From assembly GCF_040530035.1 (NCBI RefSeq), contig NZ_JBEWCD010000001.1, forward strand, positions 1,054,001 to 1,118,000: a DNA stretch of 64,000 bases. The letters run 5' to 3'. Origin of the DNA: Roseibium sp. HPY-6. Lineage in GTDB: Bacteria; Pseudomonadota; Alphaproteobacteria; Rhizobiales; Stappiaceae. The notes beneath the pieces were generated by a model that saw only the letters and a program-made list of their open reading frames with translations, made no database searches and was not told where the DNA came from. Position numbers and translations under genes: made by a program. Positions 1 to 8,446 of the stretch are shown one piece after another (position 1 is the first letter of the stretch; each line of letters opens with the position of its first letter).

Positions 1-2314
1 CAATCACTTCAGAGACACCGTACTCATGCGACCTGAGATAGACCGTATCTGCATCTCTTGGGCCGACATTGGTCACCCAGGACAAGATGCCGCCGATATC
101 CTGCCGCAGGTGTTCGTTGCCGACGATGCCGAAGTTTTCCATCGACAATTCGGCAAGATGGACGCCCTGCAGAATTTGCATGTCGGGACCCCACGGATTG
201 TCGATCACCGGCTCGCCATTCGGCGTCATCGTCAGGATGAGCCCATGAACCGATGCATTGCCGAAGTCGATCTCATCTGCAGCCGGGTTGAAACCGACAA
301 TGTCGTCCGCACCGAAATCAGCCGCCCATTTGACCCCGCCCTGGTCGCTCACACCGGTCGGCACCGGTGGATTGGACCCGTCCGTGTCATAGACAACACT
401 GAAGCCGCCAGTGTCCGGAGTGACTACCGATTGCCCCAGCAGACTGGCAACTTCGTTGAGCGCAGACTCTTCGGCAACCATGAAATTGTTCATCGTCAGA
501 TCTGACGCATCAACACCCACAAGCAACGTCTCGCTCGCGATCTCTCCGGTAGGTGTCAGCACGCGGATGGTCAATCCGTCCGCGGTATCCGCGATCGTTT
601 CCGGATAGTCGGCAAATTCCAGCCGCTCGGCAATCACACCGGCTTCAAGATGGATCATGTCAGTCGCCGGATCGAAGTCGTCAATCACACGTGATGGACT
701 GTTCGGCATGATCATGATCATTTGAGGCTGATCCGGTGTTCCCGGAACGTCAGGGTCGACGGGATCGACCGGATCCACGGGCCCCGACGGTAAGGTTCCA
801 ACCTGGCTCAGGATTTCCTGACCGGTCACTTCGCTCATGATCGTGAAGTTCGACGGCGCCAGGTCGCTCAAAGACAAGCCGGCAAGCGTGAGCGTCTGAT
901 TGTTGGCGGCCATTGTGAAGACGACGTTGCCGCCATCTTCAGATACATCGATTGCATCCGGGCTAAACCAGTCGATGAAGATCGTGTCGCTCGCGGGATC
1001 AAAATCGGTGACAGCCCGGTCTGTCCCCCATGCCCACGTGACGACAATGGTTGCCGTGGCGGCTGTGACGCCGGCAGTTCCGTTCCAGTTGCCCGGTGCT
1101 GCCGGAAGAACCGGCGTATCGGGCACATCGGGAGTGTCCGGTGTGTCTGGTGTGTCTGGTGTGTCTGGTGTGTCCGGCTCATCAGGCGCGTCAGGCGTAT
1201 CCGGCTCATCAGGCACGTCCGGTTCGCCGGGGGTATCAGGCGTTCCTGGTCCATCACTGAAAAGCGCCAATATCTCTTCTGCCGCCGACGCGTCGAGGAT
1301 CGTAAAGTTCGCCACGCTGAGGTCGCTCAGCTGAATACCGCCCAGCGTTGTTGTCTGGTTGTTCGCCGGAACCGAGAAGACAACCCCCGCGGCTGTCTCG
1401 GAGACTTCGAGATCCGCGGCACCAATCCAGTCAATGAAGATCGTGTCTGTGGCGGGATCAAACCCGTTTACCACGTCATCCTGCCCCCACGTCCAGGTGA
1501 TCACGACATCGGCGTCAGATTCAGTGACACCGGCGCCGCCAGTGCCGCCATCTGAACCCGGGTCGCCTGTCACCGGCGTTCCTCCAGACGTGCCGAGACC
1601 CTCGTCGCCGGTCAGCCGTTCCTCGTAAAATGCGATCATCTGCTCGATCGAAGGCGAGGAAAACCCGCCGAATTGATCAATGTACTGCAGGATCGACGTA
1701 CCGTATTCGTCCGTGCTGACAGCTCCGCCTTGCAGCAGGGACGCAGTGCCCCACGCGCCACGCAAATGCGCGGCAGCAAGTATTCCGGTCAGTGTCAGTT
1801 CAACCGTGACTGTCTCGCCGTTTTGGGTGTAGCTCGCTGTCTGGCCGATGAAATCGCTCAGTGACTGCCCACTGTTACCGAGCTGGTTCTCCAGAACCTG
1901 CAAATTGTAGCCAAACGCTTCCTGGATCGCGACGTTCTGAGCGTCTTTCGTGGTGAAATCTTCCAGCGAATTCACACCGTTCTTGCCAGTCCAAGAGCCG
2001 TCCCAGCTGTTGGTCGATGCGCCGTTGCCGTAAAAGACGTCATCATCGTAATAACCAAGATCAATCAACAACGCCTCGCCGAACTGAAAACCGACAAACC
2101 CGAGCGAGTTCATCGAGCGGTAAGCCATTGCCTCCCACTCAGTATCGGTCAGCTGCGACCAGCTGCTGTATTGCGGAAAGTGTGTCCCGACCGCGCCGCC
2201 TGCCCATTGGTCGAGTTGCCAATCCTGAATGACGCCAGCTTCGTAGCGATCCCTGTCCCATCCGGACTCAAATGCCAGCAGCGCTGCCAAAAAGTCTTCG
2301 AAGGTCCCTTCCAT
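1..2314 (-). CDS. Large modular repeat protein with lysozyme-like N-terminal region (3' end outside window)
   Basis: The reading frame starts at ATG 2314, with GGGAAAG just upstream, and stays open past base 1, so about 771 residues are visible and the C-terminus is missing. Residues 1-235 are Trp/Tyr-rich: FLAALLAFESGWD is followed by NSLGFVGFQFGEALL and YGTSILQYIDQFGG, a pattern like the lysozyme/transglycosylase-like module at the front of some alphaproteobacterial repeat proteins (inference). Modules of about 95 residues follow, of the type FDPASDTIFIDWF then NQTLTLAGLSLSDL, joined by acidic Pro-Asp-Thr linkers at about residues 356-400. No N-terminal signal peptide and no RTX nonapeptides are seen in this part. 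The acidic, repetitive make-up suggests a secreted or surface protein. Exact function is unknown. The AT-rich stretch 2315-2554 would hold its promoter. Confidence 0.8.
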   Translation of the reverse strand, partial: MEGTFEDFLAALLAFESGWDRDRYEAGVIQDWQLDQWAGGAVGTHFPQYSSWSQLTDTEWEAMAYRSMNSLGFVGFQFGEALLIDLGYYDDDVFYGNGASTNSWDGSWTGKNGVNSLEDFTTKDAQNVAIQEAFGYNLQVLENQLGNSGQSLSDFIGQTASYTQNGETVTVELTLTGILAAAHLRGAWGTASLLQGGAVSTDEYGTSILQYIDQFGGFSSPSIEQMIAFYEERLTGDEGLGTSGGTPVTGDPGSDGGTGGAGVTESDADVVITWTWGQDDVVNGFDPATDTIFIDWIGAADLEVSETAAGVVFSVPANNQTTTLGGIQLSDLSVANFTILDASAAEEILALFSDGPGTPDTPGEPDVPDEPDTPDAPDEPDTPDTPDTPDTPDTPDVPDTPVLPAAPGNWNGTAGVTAATATIVVTWAWGTDRAVTDFDPASDTIFIDWFSPDAIDVSEDGGNVVFTMAANNQTLTLAGLSLSDLAPSNFTIMSEVTGQEILSQVGTLPSGPVDPVDPVDPDVPGTPDQPQMIMIMPNSPSRVIDDFDPATDMIHLEAGVIAERLEFADYPETIADTADGLTIRVLTPTGEIASETLLVGVDASDLTMNNFMVAEESALNEVASLLGQSVVTPDTGGFSVVYDTDGSNPPVPTGVSDQGGVKWAADFGADDIVGFNPAADEIDFGNASVHGLILTMTPNGEPVIDNPWGPDMQILQGVHLAELSMENFGIVGNEHLRQDIGGILSWVTNVGPRDADTVYLRSHEYGVSEVI
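1114..1246. repeat. Short tandem repeats encoding Pro-Asp-Thr linker
   Basis: Near-perfect 9-base units (GTGTCTGGT and variants) read on the minus strand as repeated Pro-Asp-Thr/Val/Ala. They form the flexible linker between two modules of the large repeat protein. Such a tract can change length by slippage without shifting the frame. Confidence 0.8.
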
Positions 2315-2554
2315 ATCTTTCCCACCTGTATTGATAATCCCGAATCAAGGTTAGGAAGGAACAACGATAGCAACATGGACAAAACATTAAATGTTCGTGA
2401 CGATAAAAAGACCCGTTAGACACAATTTAATCATAATTAAACTCAGCTAGATTTTGCGAATACGTAAAACACTTGAGATTAAAATTTCTTCCATATTTTA
2501 TTGAGAAATTCGAAGCGAGTTGTATTTTGCAGAAAGTACGCCTGTAAAAACAAC

Positions 2555-3550
2555 TTAGTCAAACAGACCCGATCGCAAGGTTGTTCGTGGCGGCTCTCCA
2601 AAACGTGCCTTGTAGGCAAGAGAGAACCGCCCCGCATGCCGGTGTCCGGATCTTTCGGCGACTTCTGCGACCGAGAGATTGCTGCCTTCGGACAACAACA
2701 GGTGCCTTGCGAAATCCAAACGAACATCCTGCAGCTTTTCCATTGGGCTGCACCCAAGTTCCCGCTTGAACAGGATCTGCAGATTGCGGGGTGTCGTCCC
2801 GGCATACGCACAGATGTCGAGAAGACTAAGACCCTGATCAAACCGTTCGTTGATCAGGTGCAGCGCTCGTTTCAGGATCGCGGGCGCAGCCCCCGTTGGC
2901 ACGTCCGCGAAAAAATGAGACACCGTGCTTGGCTGCACCTCAAGCAATGATGAGACCAGAGCCTCTTCCAAATGCCGCTGCCGCAAGTGCCTTGGCTCCG
3001 CGAAAGCTTCCCCGGTTTCGGCCGCACCAAACACGCCGCGCAGGCATTTTGTCCACGTGGCGATTGGCGCATCTTTCAAATTGAGGCCGGGTAGAAATCG
3101 AACGGTGTTGATCTCGACACCTGTCATCCGGGCAGCAATTTCGAAGATGTAGGACTTCTCGATCTGCAGCAACACCTGCTCGCATCCGGCATACCAGCGC
3201 ATCTTGGTGTTCCGGTCCGGATTCAGAATCACACCCATTGATGTGGTCGACCAGACAGATCGCGTGCCGTTTCGGACCTCGGCTGCACCTGCTACCGGTA
3301 TCTGGATCAGAAAGAAGTCCGACAATTCTCCGGGATCGATGGTTACATCGGCACAATAACGAATGTAGTTCAGGGAAAGTCGGTTGCCGTCGACCCTGTT
3401 TTGGCAGGCGTCGAAGCGATCCCCTGAAGACATTCGGTCCAGCCGGTGGCTGCAAAAGTTGCGTGCAACAATCTCCCGCGCTTCGTCGACGTCAGACGTT
3501 TCAAAGCACCGGAAATCACGCAACGGAGGTCTGGGCGCGGCATTGAGCAT
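2555..3550 (-). CDS. AraC-family transcriptional regulator
   Basis: About 331 residues from ATG 3550; an in-frame TTG at 3589 would add 13. The N-terminal ~200 residues form an AraC-type effector-sensing region. The last ~100 residues hold the two helix-turn-helix motifs: LSLLDICAYAGTTPRNLQILFKREL, shortened here to its core SLLDICAYAGTTPRNLQ, and LSVAEVAERSGHRHAGRFS. The protein ends with the usual PxxTLR-type tail. It is divergent from the cupin-monooxygenase pair, which it probably controls. The ligand cannot be told from sequence. No clear ribosome site is seen for either start. Confidence 0.88.
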   Translation of the reverse strand: MLNAAPRPPLRDFRCFETSDVDEAREIVARNFCSHRLDRMSSGDRFDACQNRVDGNRLSLNYIRYCADVTIDPGELSDFFLIQIPVAGAAEVRNGTRSVWSTTSMGVILNPDRNTKMRWYAGCEQVLLQIEKSYIFEIAARMTGVEINTVRFLPGLNLKDAPIATWTKCLRGVFGAAETGEAFAEPRHLRQRHLEEALVSSLLEVQPSTVSHFFADVPTGAAPAILKRALHLINERFDQGLSLLDICAYAGTTPRNLQILFKRELGCSPMEKLQDVRLDFARHLLLSEGSNLSVAEVAERSGHRHAGRFSLAYKARFGEPPRTTLRSGLFD

Positions 3551-3713
3551 GTCAAAATCATGCCGCCAGCAGGCAATTCGTTCAAGCAAATGCGGGCGTA
3601 TTCGCTACATATCGCTGCTGTAGGTCAGAATTTTTCGCAATCTGGATAAAACGATCCGGGGGGCGCCGTTTAGCATTTTCCTGCCAACACATTGCAAAAT
3701 GGAGGGGAACAAA

Positions 3714-4082
3714 ATGCAAAGCGGACCTGGCATCACACCCACGGACTCGGGCTTGGACAGCGTCAGCTGGAACGTTGTCGGGCAGACCTATACGCCCAAG
3801 GTCCATAGTGCCAATGCCTTCATCTGGCACGCCGTCGTTCCGGCCGAAACGTTTGTGCCACCGCATATCCACCCGACGCAGGACGAATGGATCGTCATGC
3901 TGGATGGAGAATTGCAGATTGAAATGGGCGGCGAGACGCATATGGCAAAGGCCGGCGACACGGTGCGCATGCCGATGGGCGAGGCGCATGGCATCTTCAA
4001 CCGGTCCGGCAAGACTGCAACCTGTGTCTTTGGCGTCGCGCCGGCACGCAAGCTTTTCGACCTCTTTGGTGCCCTCAACTGA
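3714..4082 (+). CDS. Small cupin-domain protein
   Basis: 122 residues from ATG 3714, which has a strong GGAGGGG ribosome site; that site itself contains the upstream in-frame ATG, so the longer start at 3699 is unlikely. A single cupin barrel shows the metal-site pattern PPHIHPTQDEWIVMLDGEL in motif 1 (two His and a Glu) and AGDTVRMPMGEAHG in motif 2. Cupins of this size are dioxygenases, isomerases or simple binders. It lies 109 bases before the flavin monooxygenase, probably in one transcript, opposite an AraC regulator. The substrate is unknown. Confidence 0.82.
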   Translation: MQSGPGITPTDSGLDSVSWNVVGQTYTPKVHSANAFIWHAVVPAETFVPPHIHPTQDEWIVMLDGELQIEMGGETHMAKAGDTVRMPMGEAHGIFNRSGKTATCVFGVAPARKLFDLFGALN

Positions 4083-4191
4083 GTTACCGATCCGCAGGAG
4101 CTGGTCAGATTGTCCGCTCTGCACGAGGTCGACTTCCTCCCGCCGCCGGATCAGGCTTGAGCAGGTCCGCGAGCTATAGGAGGAAACCGAG

Positions 4192-5679
4192 ATGACGAAA
4201 CGCAAAAACGTCGCAATCATCGGCGGCGGTGTGAGCGGTCTTGCCGCGGCAAAGGCCTTCGATGAACGCGGTCACCGGGTGTTCGGCTTTGAGCGAAGTC
4301 ATGATTTTGGCGGTGTTTGGGAGCTGTCCCGATCCTATCCCGGCGTACAGACACAGTCGCCGAAGGATCTATATCGGTACACCGATCTTGCCATGCCCGA
4401 CGACTATCCCGAATGGCCGAAGGGACCACAGGTTCACGCTTATCTTCATGCCTATGCGAACAAGCACAAACTGGCGAGACTGTTTCAACTGAATACGAAT
4501 GTCCTTGCCATGGATCGCAGAAAGGACGGTCAGCCCGGTTGGACGCTCACGCTCAAGGCCGGCGGTGCGCCACGGACTCAGGACTTTGATTTTGTCGCCG
4601 TTTGCACCGGACAGTTCTCCGACAAGAACATCCTTACGCACCCCGGGCAGGAAGTGTTCGAAACCGGAGGGGGAAAGGTCATTCACAGTTCGGAATACAC
4701 AGATCCGGCAGCGGTGAATGGCAAGAACGTCGTCGTGTTGGGCGGATCGAAATCCGCGACCGACATAGCCGTCAATGCCGCTGCCAACGGGGCAAAGTCA
4801 GTCACGCTGGTTTATCGGGAACCCGTCTGGCGTGTGCCGTACTTTGTCGGTGGCATCAATTTCAAACGGCTGCTTTACATGCGCGCGCAGGAAGATCAGT
4901 TCAACGGCTGGGGACGATCGCCCCTCGGCAAAGCCCTCTTTACCGCCTTCAAGCCTCTGATCTGGGCCAACTTCCGCGGCCTCGAAACCTTGCTCAAACT
5001 TCAACTCGGCCTGAAAAAATGGGACATGGTGCCAGACGGACCGATCGAAAAAGACGCCTCCTGTTCACTCCCCATAGTCACCCCCGGCCTCTTCGAAGGC
5101 TTCAAGGACGGAACAATCAAACCTGTCAGAGGGACATTTGACCGATATGAAGAGGACCATGTCGTCCTGACAAATGGCGAGAAAGTGCCCTGCGACCTGT
5201 CGATCCTCGCGGTTGGCTGGAAACTCGGCGTTCCCTATCTCGCACAGGAATACCAGGACAAACTCATAGAGCCTGACGGTCAGTACCGCGTCTACCGGCT
5301 GGCGGTGAACCCGGATCTGCCTGACATGGGATTTGTCGGCTTCAACTCCAGTTTCTGCACGGTCCTGTCGGCGGAGATGATCGCGAACTGGCTCGTTCGA
5401 TATGCCGATGGCAAGCTGGCGAACCAGCCTACCGAAACTGAGATGACCAAGAACATCGAGGAAATGCTTGAGTGGCGCCGCAATGAACGTCCCGCCGCCA
5501 AGGTTTATGGAGGCCTGTGTTCTGCTCCCTTCCATTTCCGCCATTTCGATGAGTTGCTGTCGGATATGGGGGCTGCCAAGACAAAACGGTCAAACCCGCT
5601 CGCCGAGCAGTTTTCCTATCCAAACGCTGACGCCTACGGCGCGTTTCTGGCCAGCGCACCGCAATACGCAGCGGAATGA
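4192..5679 (+). CDS. Flavin-containing monooxygenase (FMO/Baeyer-Villiger-like)
   Basis: 495 residues; AGGAGGAAAC precedes ATG 4192. The FAD-binding motif IIGGGVSGL lies at residues 9-17, and a second dinucleotide-binding turn, VVVLGGSKSATD, lies near residues 181-192 for NADPH. HSSEY between the two resembles the end of the FMO signature. These enzymes insert one oxygen into N, S or carbonyl substrates using NADPH and O2. Length is normal for class B monooxygenases. Together with the preceding cupin it looks like a small oxidative catabolic unit controlled by the divergent AraC regulator. The substrate cannot be inferred. Confidence 0.87.
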   Translation: MTKRKNVAIIGGGVSGLAAAKAFDERGHRVFGFERSHDFGGVWELSRSYPGVQTQSPKDLYRYTDLAMPDDYPEWPKGPQVHAYLHAYANKHKLARLFQLNTNVLAMDRRKDGQPGWTLTLKAGGAPRTQDFDFVAVCTGQFSDKNILTHPGQEVFETGGGKVIHSSEYTDPAAVNGKNVVVLGGSKSATDIAVNAAANGAKSVTLVYREPVWRVPYFVGGINFKRLLYMRAQEDQFNGWGRSPLGKALFTAFKPLIWANFRGLETLLKLQLGLKKWDMVPDGPIEKDASCSLPIVTPGLFEGFKDGTIKPVRGTFDRYEEDHVVLTNGEKVPCDLSILAVGWKLGVPYLAQEYQDKLIEPDGQYRVYRLAVNPDLPDMGFVGFNSSFCTVLSAEMIANWLVRYADGKLANQPTETEMTKNIEEMLEWRRNERPAAKVYGGLCSAPFHFRHFDELLSDMGAAKTKRSNPLAEQFSYPNADAYGAFLASAPQYAAE

Positions 5680-5689
5680 GAAAGTAATG

Positions 5690-6082
5690 CCAGCCGGCCT
5701 GTAAGCCGGGTTCTGTATGGCCCGCCTATGCGGACGCGACAGCCATTCATCTGGGACACCTGTTGCCAGGGGCCTCTCGCAACCAACCCGGACAACTGGC
5801 CTGGAAACCGGCCTGGCCTGGAATTGCTTCCGGGCCGCGTTGTCCCTATTCGGTCTTGCTCCCGGTGGGGTTTACCGTGCCGCCGCTGTTGCCAGAGGCG
5901 CGGTGGGCTCTTACCCCACCCTTTCACCCTTACCCCGGCGCGCCGGGGCGGTTTGCTTTCTGTGGCACTTTCCCTGAGGTCGCCCTCGCCGGGTGTTACC
6001 CGGCACCGTGTTTCCATGGAGCCCGGACTTTCCTCCCCCGCGGCCTTTCGGCACGTGCGGCAGCGGCTGTCCGACCGACTGG
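5690..6082 (-). ncRNA. rnpB: RNase P RNA (bacterial type A)
   Basis: The minus strand carries the conserved RNase P core: GAGGAAAGTCCGGGCTCC, the gene-internal GGGTAACACCCGG stem, AGGGAAAGTGCCACAGAAA and the 3' segment AGAACCCGGCTTACAGGCC. The 5' bases CCAGTCGGTC (ending at 6082) pair with the 3' bases GGCCGGCTGG (ending at 5690) to close helix P1, which fixes both ends. This is the ribozyme that trims tRNA 5' leaders. Plus-strand reading frames across it are not genes. Confidence 0.97.
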
Positions 6083-6090
6083 CGCTAGCG

Positions 6091-6119
6091 GACTTAAGTG
6101 GCTTTCCACTGGAGGTCAA
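6091..6119 (-). promoter_or_regulatory. Promoter of rnpB
   Basis: On the minus strand TTGACC (6114-6119) and TAAGTC (6091-6096) are separated by 17 bases. The -10 box sits 8 bases before the P1-defined RNA start, a good match to an alphaproteobacterial housekeeping promoter. Confidence 0.7.
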
Positions 6120-6447
6120 GCAAATGCAAAGGCAAAACAAGAACTTCTTGCTTGTATGCCAACTCTCACAGCGAACCAAGTCAAAGTGCAACTTGTTTGC
6201 TGCTTCATTTTCAAACGGGTCTGACTTCGAAGGTGGCAAGGCGTCATCTCGTGACGCGCCGTTCGGATGTTTCTGGAGCAAGTGTCCCTGAGCTTCTCAT
6301 TCACGTTTGATTGAACACTCTCAAAAGCCCCGGAATTCCGGGAATTCAGAACTCGATTTAATTTTTGACTATCCAGTACAGAATACCCACATAGCGGTTG
6401 CCGGTGAACGGCGCAGTTGGCGCCTGGCGCTTAAACAGGAGATTCAA
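6120..6447. other. Intergenic region between rnpB and the AhpD-like gene
   Basis: No gene is seen here. It lies between the divergent rnpB promoter and the ribosome site (AGGAG at 6437) of the AhpD-like gene. I see no further hairpin or RNA gene. Confidence 0.5.
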
Positions 6448-7014
6448 ATGACCGACTTCACGCTTCATACCCAGGAAACCGCACCTGACGATAGCCGCCC
6501 GCTTCTGGACAACTCCCTGAAAGCCTTCGGCATGATCCCGAACCTCCACGCCGTTATGGCGGAGTCCCCGCAACATCTGGAAGCCTACCAGAAGCTTCAC
6601 GAGCTCTTTCAGCAGACCAGCCTATCTGTTGCCGAGCAAACCGTTGTCTGGATGACGATCAACGTTGAGCACGGTTGCCACTATTGTGTCCCGGCGCATA
6701 CAGCGATCGCCCATATGCAAAAGGTCAATGAAGGCGTTATCGAAAGCCTAAGAAATGCTGCGCCGCTTGAAGACGACAAACTGGAGGCTCTGCGCCAGTT
6801 TACGCTGAAAGTAGTCCGCCAGCGCGGTGTTGTTTCCGACGCGGACGTAGATGCGTTTCTTGCAGCAGGCTACACGAAACGCCAAGTCCTCGACATCGTT
6901 CTTGGCCTCGCGCAGAAAGTCATGTCAAATTATGTAAACCACCTGGCAGACACGCCGGTTGACGCGCCTTTCCAGAAGTTCGACTGGAAACCGTCAGCTG
7001 CCGCTGCAGAGTAA
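6448..7014 (+). CDS. Carboxymuconolactone decarboxylase/AhpD-family protein
   Basis: 188 residues from ATG 6448 with AGGAG seven bases upstream; the open frame extends further upstream but without a usable start. The AhpD-type redox motif is EHGCHYCVPAHT (Glu74, Cys77, Cys80, His84), the proton relay and CxxC pair of alkylhydroperoxidase D-like enzymes. It is therefore likely a peroxidase-like thiol enzyme in oxidative defence. A perfect 29-base palindrome and then a TetR regulator gene follow on the same strand, which suggests local control. Confidence 0.88.
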   Translation: MTDFTLHTQETAPDDSRPLLDNSLKAFGMIPNLHAVMAESPQHLEAYQKLHELFQQTSLSVAEQTVVWMTINVEHGCHYCVPAHTAIAHMQKVNEGVIESLRNAAPLEDDKLEALRQFTLKVVRQRGVVSDADVDAFLAAGYTKRQVLDIVLGLAQKVMSNYVNHLADTPVDAPFQKFDWKPSAAAAE

Positions 7015-7021
7015 GCACGCC

Positions 7022-7050
7022 AGGCTCTGGCGACCAGGTCGCCAGAGCCT
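7022..7050. promoter_or_regulatory. Perfect 29-base palindrome (terminator or TetR operator)
   Basis: AGGCTCTGGCGACC, one central base, then its exact reverse complement. It follows the AhpD-like stop by 7 bases and ends 17 bases before the TetR start. There is no T-run, so it may be a weak terminator/mRNA-protecting hairpin or an operator for the TetR protein. Confidence 0.55.
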
Positions 7051-7067
7051 CTTGCAGATGAGGGAAG

Positions 7068-7655
7068 ATGGCAGGACGGCCAAAATCATTTGACATGGAC
7101 AAGGCTGTAGACGCGTTCGTTGATGTCTTTTGGACGAAGGGCTACCTCGGAACTTCGGTGGATGACCTGCAAGACGCAGCAGGGATCAAACGCGGCAGTT
7201 TTTATGCCGCCTTCGGATGCAAGGACGATGTATTTGAACTTGTTCTGGAAAAATACTGGCGGGAAGCGACGGAACTCGGTCTACGCTCACTCGAGACGGA
7301 AAGAGACCCGCTGAAAGCCGTCGCACAACTGATCCGCCATGTCGGCATGTTCATGACGCAGAACACGCCGCGCGGCTGTCTCCTGCTCACGTCTTCGTCT
7401 TCTTTGAAATTCAGCGAGTCGGGTCATGACGCCCTTGCGGTGCGAGGACGCATGAAAAGATTGGAAACTCGCATATTCGACACGCTGACCCGGCAGGACT
7501 CCGATATGGGGCCGGAACGTGCGCATTCGATCAGCGCGTTTACGCTGTCCTGCCTGCTCGGGCTCAATGCGCTGGCACGCAACGGGCAGAACCGGGAAAA
7601 AATTCTCGCGGCAGCGGATTATTCGGCGAAATGCGTTGAGGCTGGCCTGAGCTGA
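7068..7655 (+). CDS. TetR/AcrR-family transcriptional regulator
   Basis: 195 residues; GAGGGAAG precedes ATG 7068. The N-terminal helix-turn-helix reads TSVDDLQDAAGIKRGSFYAAF at about residues 29-49 (core GIKRGSFYAAFGCKDDVF), typical of TetR proteins. The C-terminal ligand-binding part resembles the TetR_C group with a central cysteine (PRGCLL). It is on the same strand as the AhpD-like gene upstream and the CoA-transferase genes downstream. It may repress the AhpD-like gene and itself through the palindrome at 7022-7050. The ligand is unknown. Confidence 0.9.
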   Translation: MAGRPKSFDMDKAVDAFVDVFWTKGYLGTSVDDLQDAAGIKRGSFYAAFGCKDDVFELVLEKYWREATELGLRSLETERDPLKAVAQLIRHVGMFMTQNTPRGCLLLTSSSSLKFSESGHDALAVRGRMKRLETRIFDTLTRQDSDMGPERAHSISAFTLSCLLGLNALARNGQNREKILAAADYSAKCVEAGLS

Positions 7656-7783
7656 ACGCCTGCCCCTGTTCACGCGTTAAGGGCGCACCTGAGTAGAAAT
7701 ACGTCTTCGCACAATCTTCATTTTTCATAAGGCAATTCAGAGGTTAACGTCACAAGGACCGAATGAATTGCAGGGACGCTCTC

Positions 7784-8446
7784 ATGAAACAGGCGATCAA
7801 GGCAGGAGATGCCGCCGAGCTCATTCCGGATGGCTCGACACTGCTCATTGGCGGCTTCATGGGCGTTGGCTCGCCTCATCGGCTGATCGATGCCATTGTG
7901 GAACGCGGGGCAAGAAATCTGACGGTTGTCGCAAACGACACCGCGATGCCCGGCAAGGGTATCGGCAAGCTCATTACCGCCGGATGCCTTTCCAAGGTGA
8001 TCGCCTCTCATATTGGCCTCAACCCCGAAACCCAGCAGAAAATGATCTCGGGCGAAATAAATGTCGACCTGGTGCCACAAGGAACGCTCGTGGAAAGAAT
8101 ACGGGCTGCGGGCGTCGGACTTGGCGGCATCCTGACACCAACCGGTCTGGGTACACTGGTTGAAGAAGGCAAGCAGATTGTGACGGTCAATGACCAGCGC
8201 TTTTTGCTTGAGGAACCGATCCATGGCGACTTTGCCCTGATCGCAGCCCATCAGGCGGACTACGTGGGCAATCTTGAATATTCTCTGACCGCCCACAATT
8301 TCAATCCGATCATGGCTCTGGCCGGTAAGACCGTCATTGCGGAACCGCACACCATTGTACCTATCGGAGTGATTTCGCCCGACAGCGTGAAAACACCCGG
8401 CGTTCTGGTCGATCACCTTCTGGAGAGACAGCCCGATGGAAGCTAA
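7784..8446 (+). CDS. 3-oxoacid/acetate CoA-transferase, subunit A
   Basis: 220 residues from ATG 7784 (CAGGGA upstream; an in-frame ATG at 7763 adds seven residues). It has the family I CoA-transferase alpha-subunit fold with GGFMGVGSPHRLIDAIV and the LTVVANDTAMPGKGIGKL stretch, which binds CoA. Length matches AtoD/ScoA (about 217-235). It overlaps the beta-subunit gene by 11 bases, showing translational coupling. The pair moves CoA between acyl donors such as succinyl-CoA or acetyl-CoA and short-chain 3-oxoacids. The exact substrate is not readable; the AtoDA type (acetoacetate) is the best guess. Confidence 0.9.
   Translation: MKQAIKAGDAAELIPDGSTLLIGGFMGVGSPHRLIDAIVERGARNLTVVANDTAMPGKGIGKLITAGCLSKVIASHIGLNPETQQKMISGEINVDLVPQGTLVERIRAAGVGLGGILTPTGLGTLVEEGKQIVTVNDQRFLLEEPIHGDFALIAAHQADYVGNLEYSLTAHNFNPIMALAGKTVIAEPHTIVPIGVISPDSVKTPGVLVDHLLERQPDGS

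Noticed and set aside
1114..1246. CRISPR-like repeat array
   Set aside because: Repeats are 9-base coding units without spacers. No CRISPR array or cas gene was seen anywhere in the window.
900..1334. Plus-strand frame with collagen-like Gly-Val-Ser-Gly repeats
   Set aside because: It is the antisense reading of the Pro-Asp-Thr linker in the large minus-strand gene, which is open over 2.3 kb and has a ribosome site.
1..2314. Classic RTX toxin
   Set aside because: The visible part lacks GGxGxDxxx nonapeptides; only acidic modules and linkers are seen. The missing C-terminus could change this.
5717..6291. Plus-strand frames of 86, 153 and 187 codons
   Set aside because: They lie across the RNase P RNA gene, whose conserved core and paired ends are clear on the other strand.
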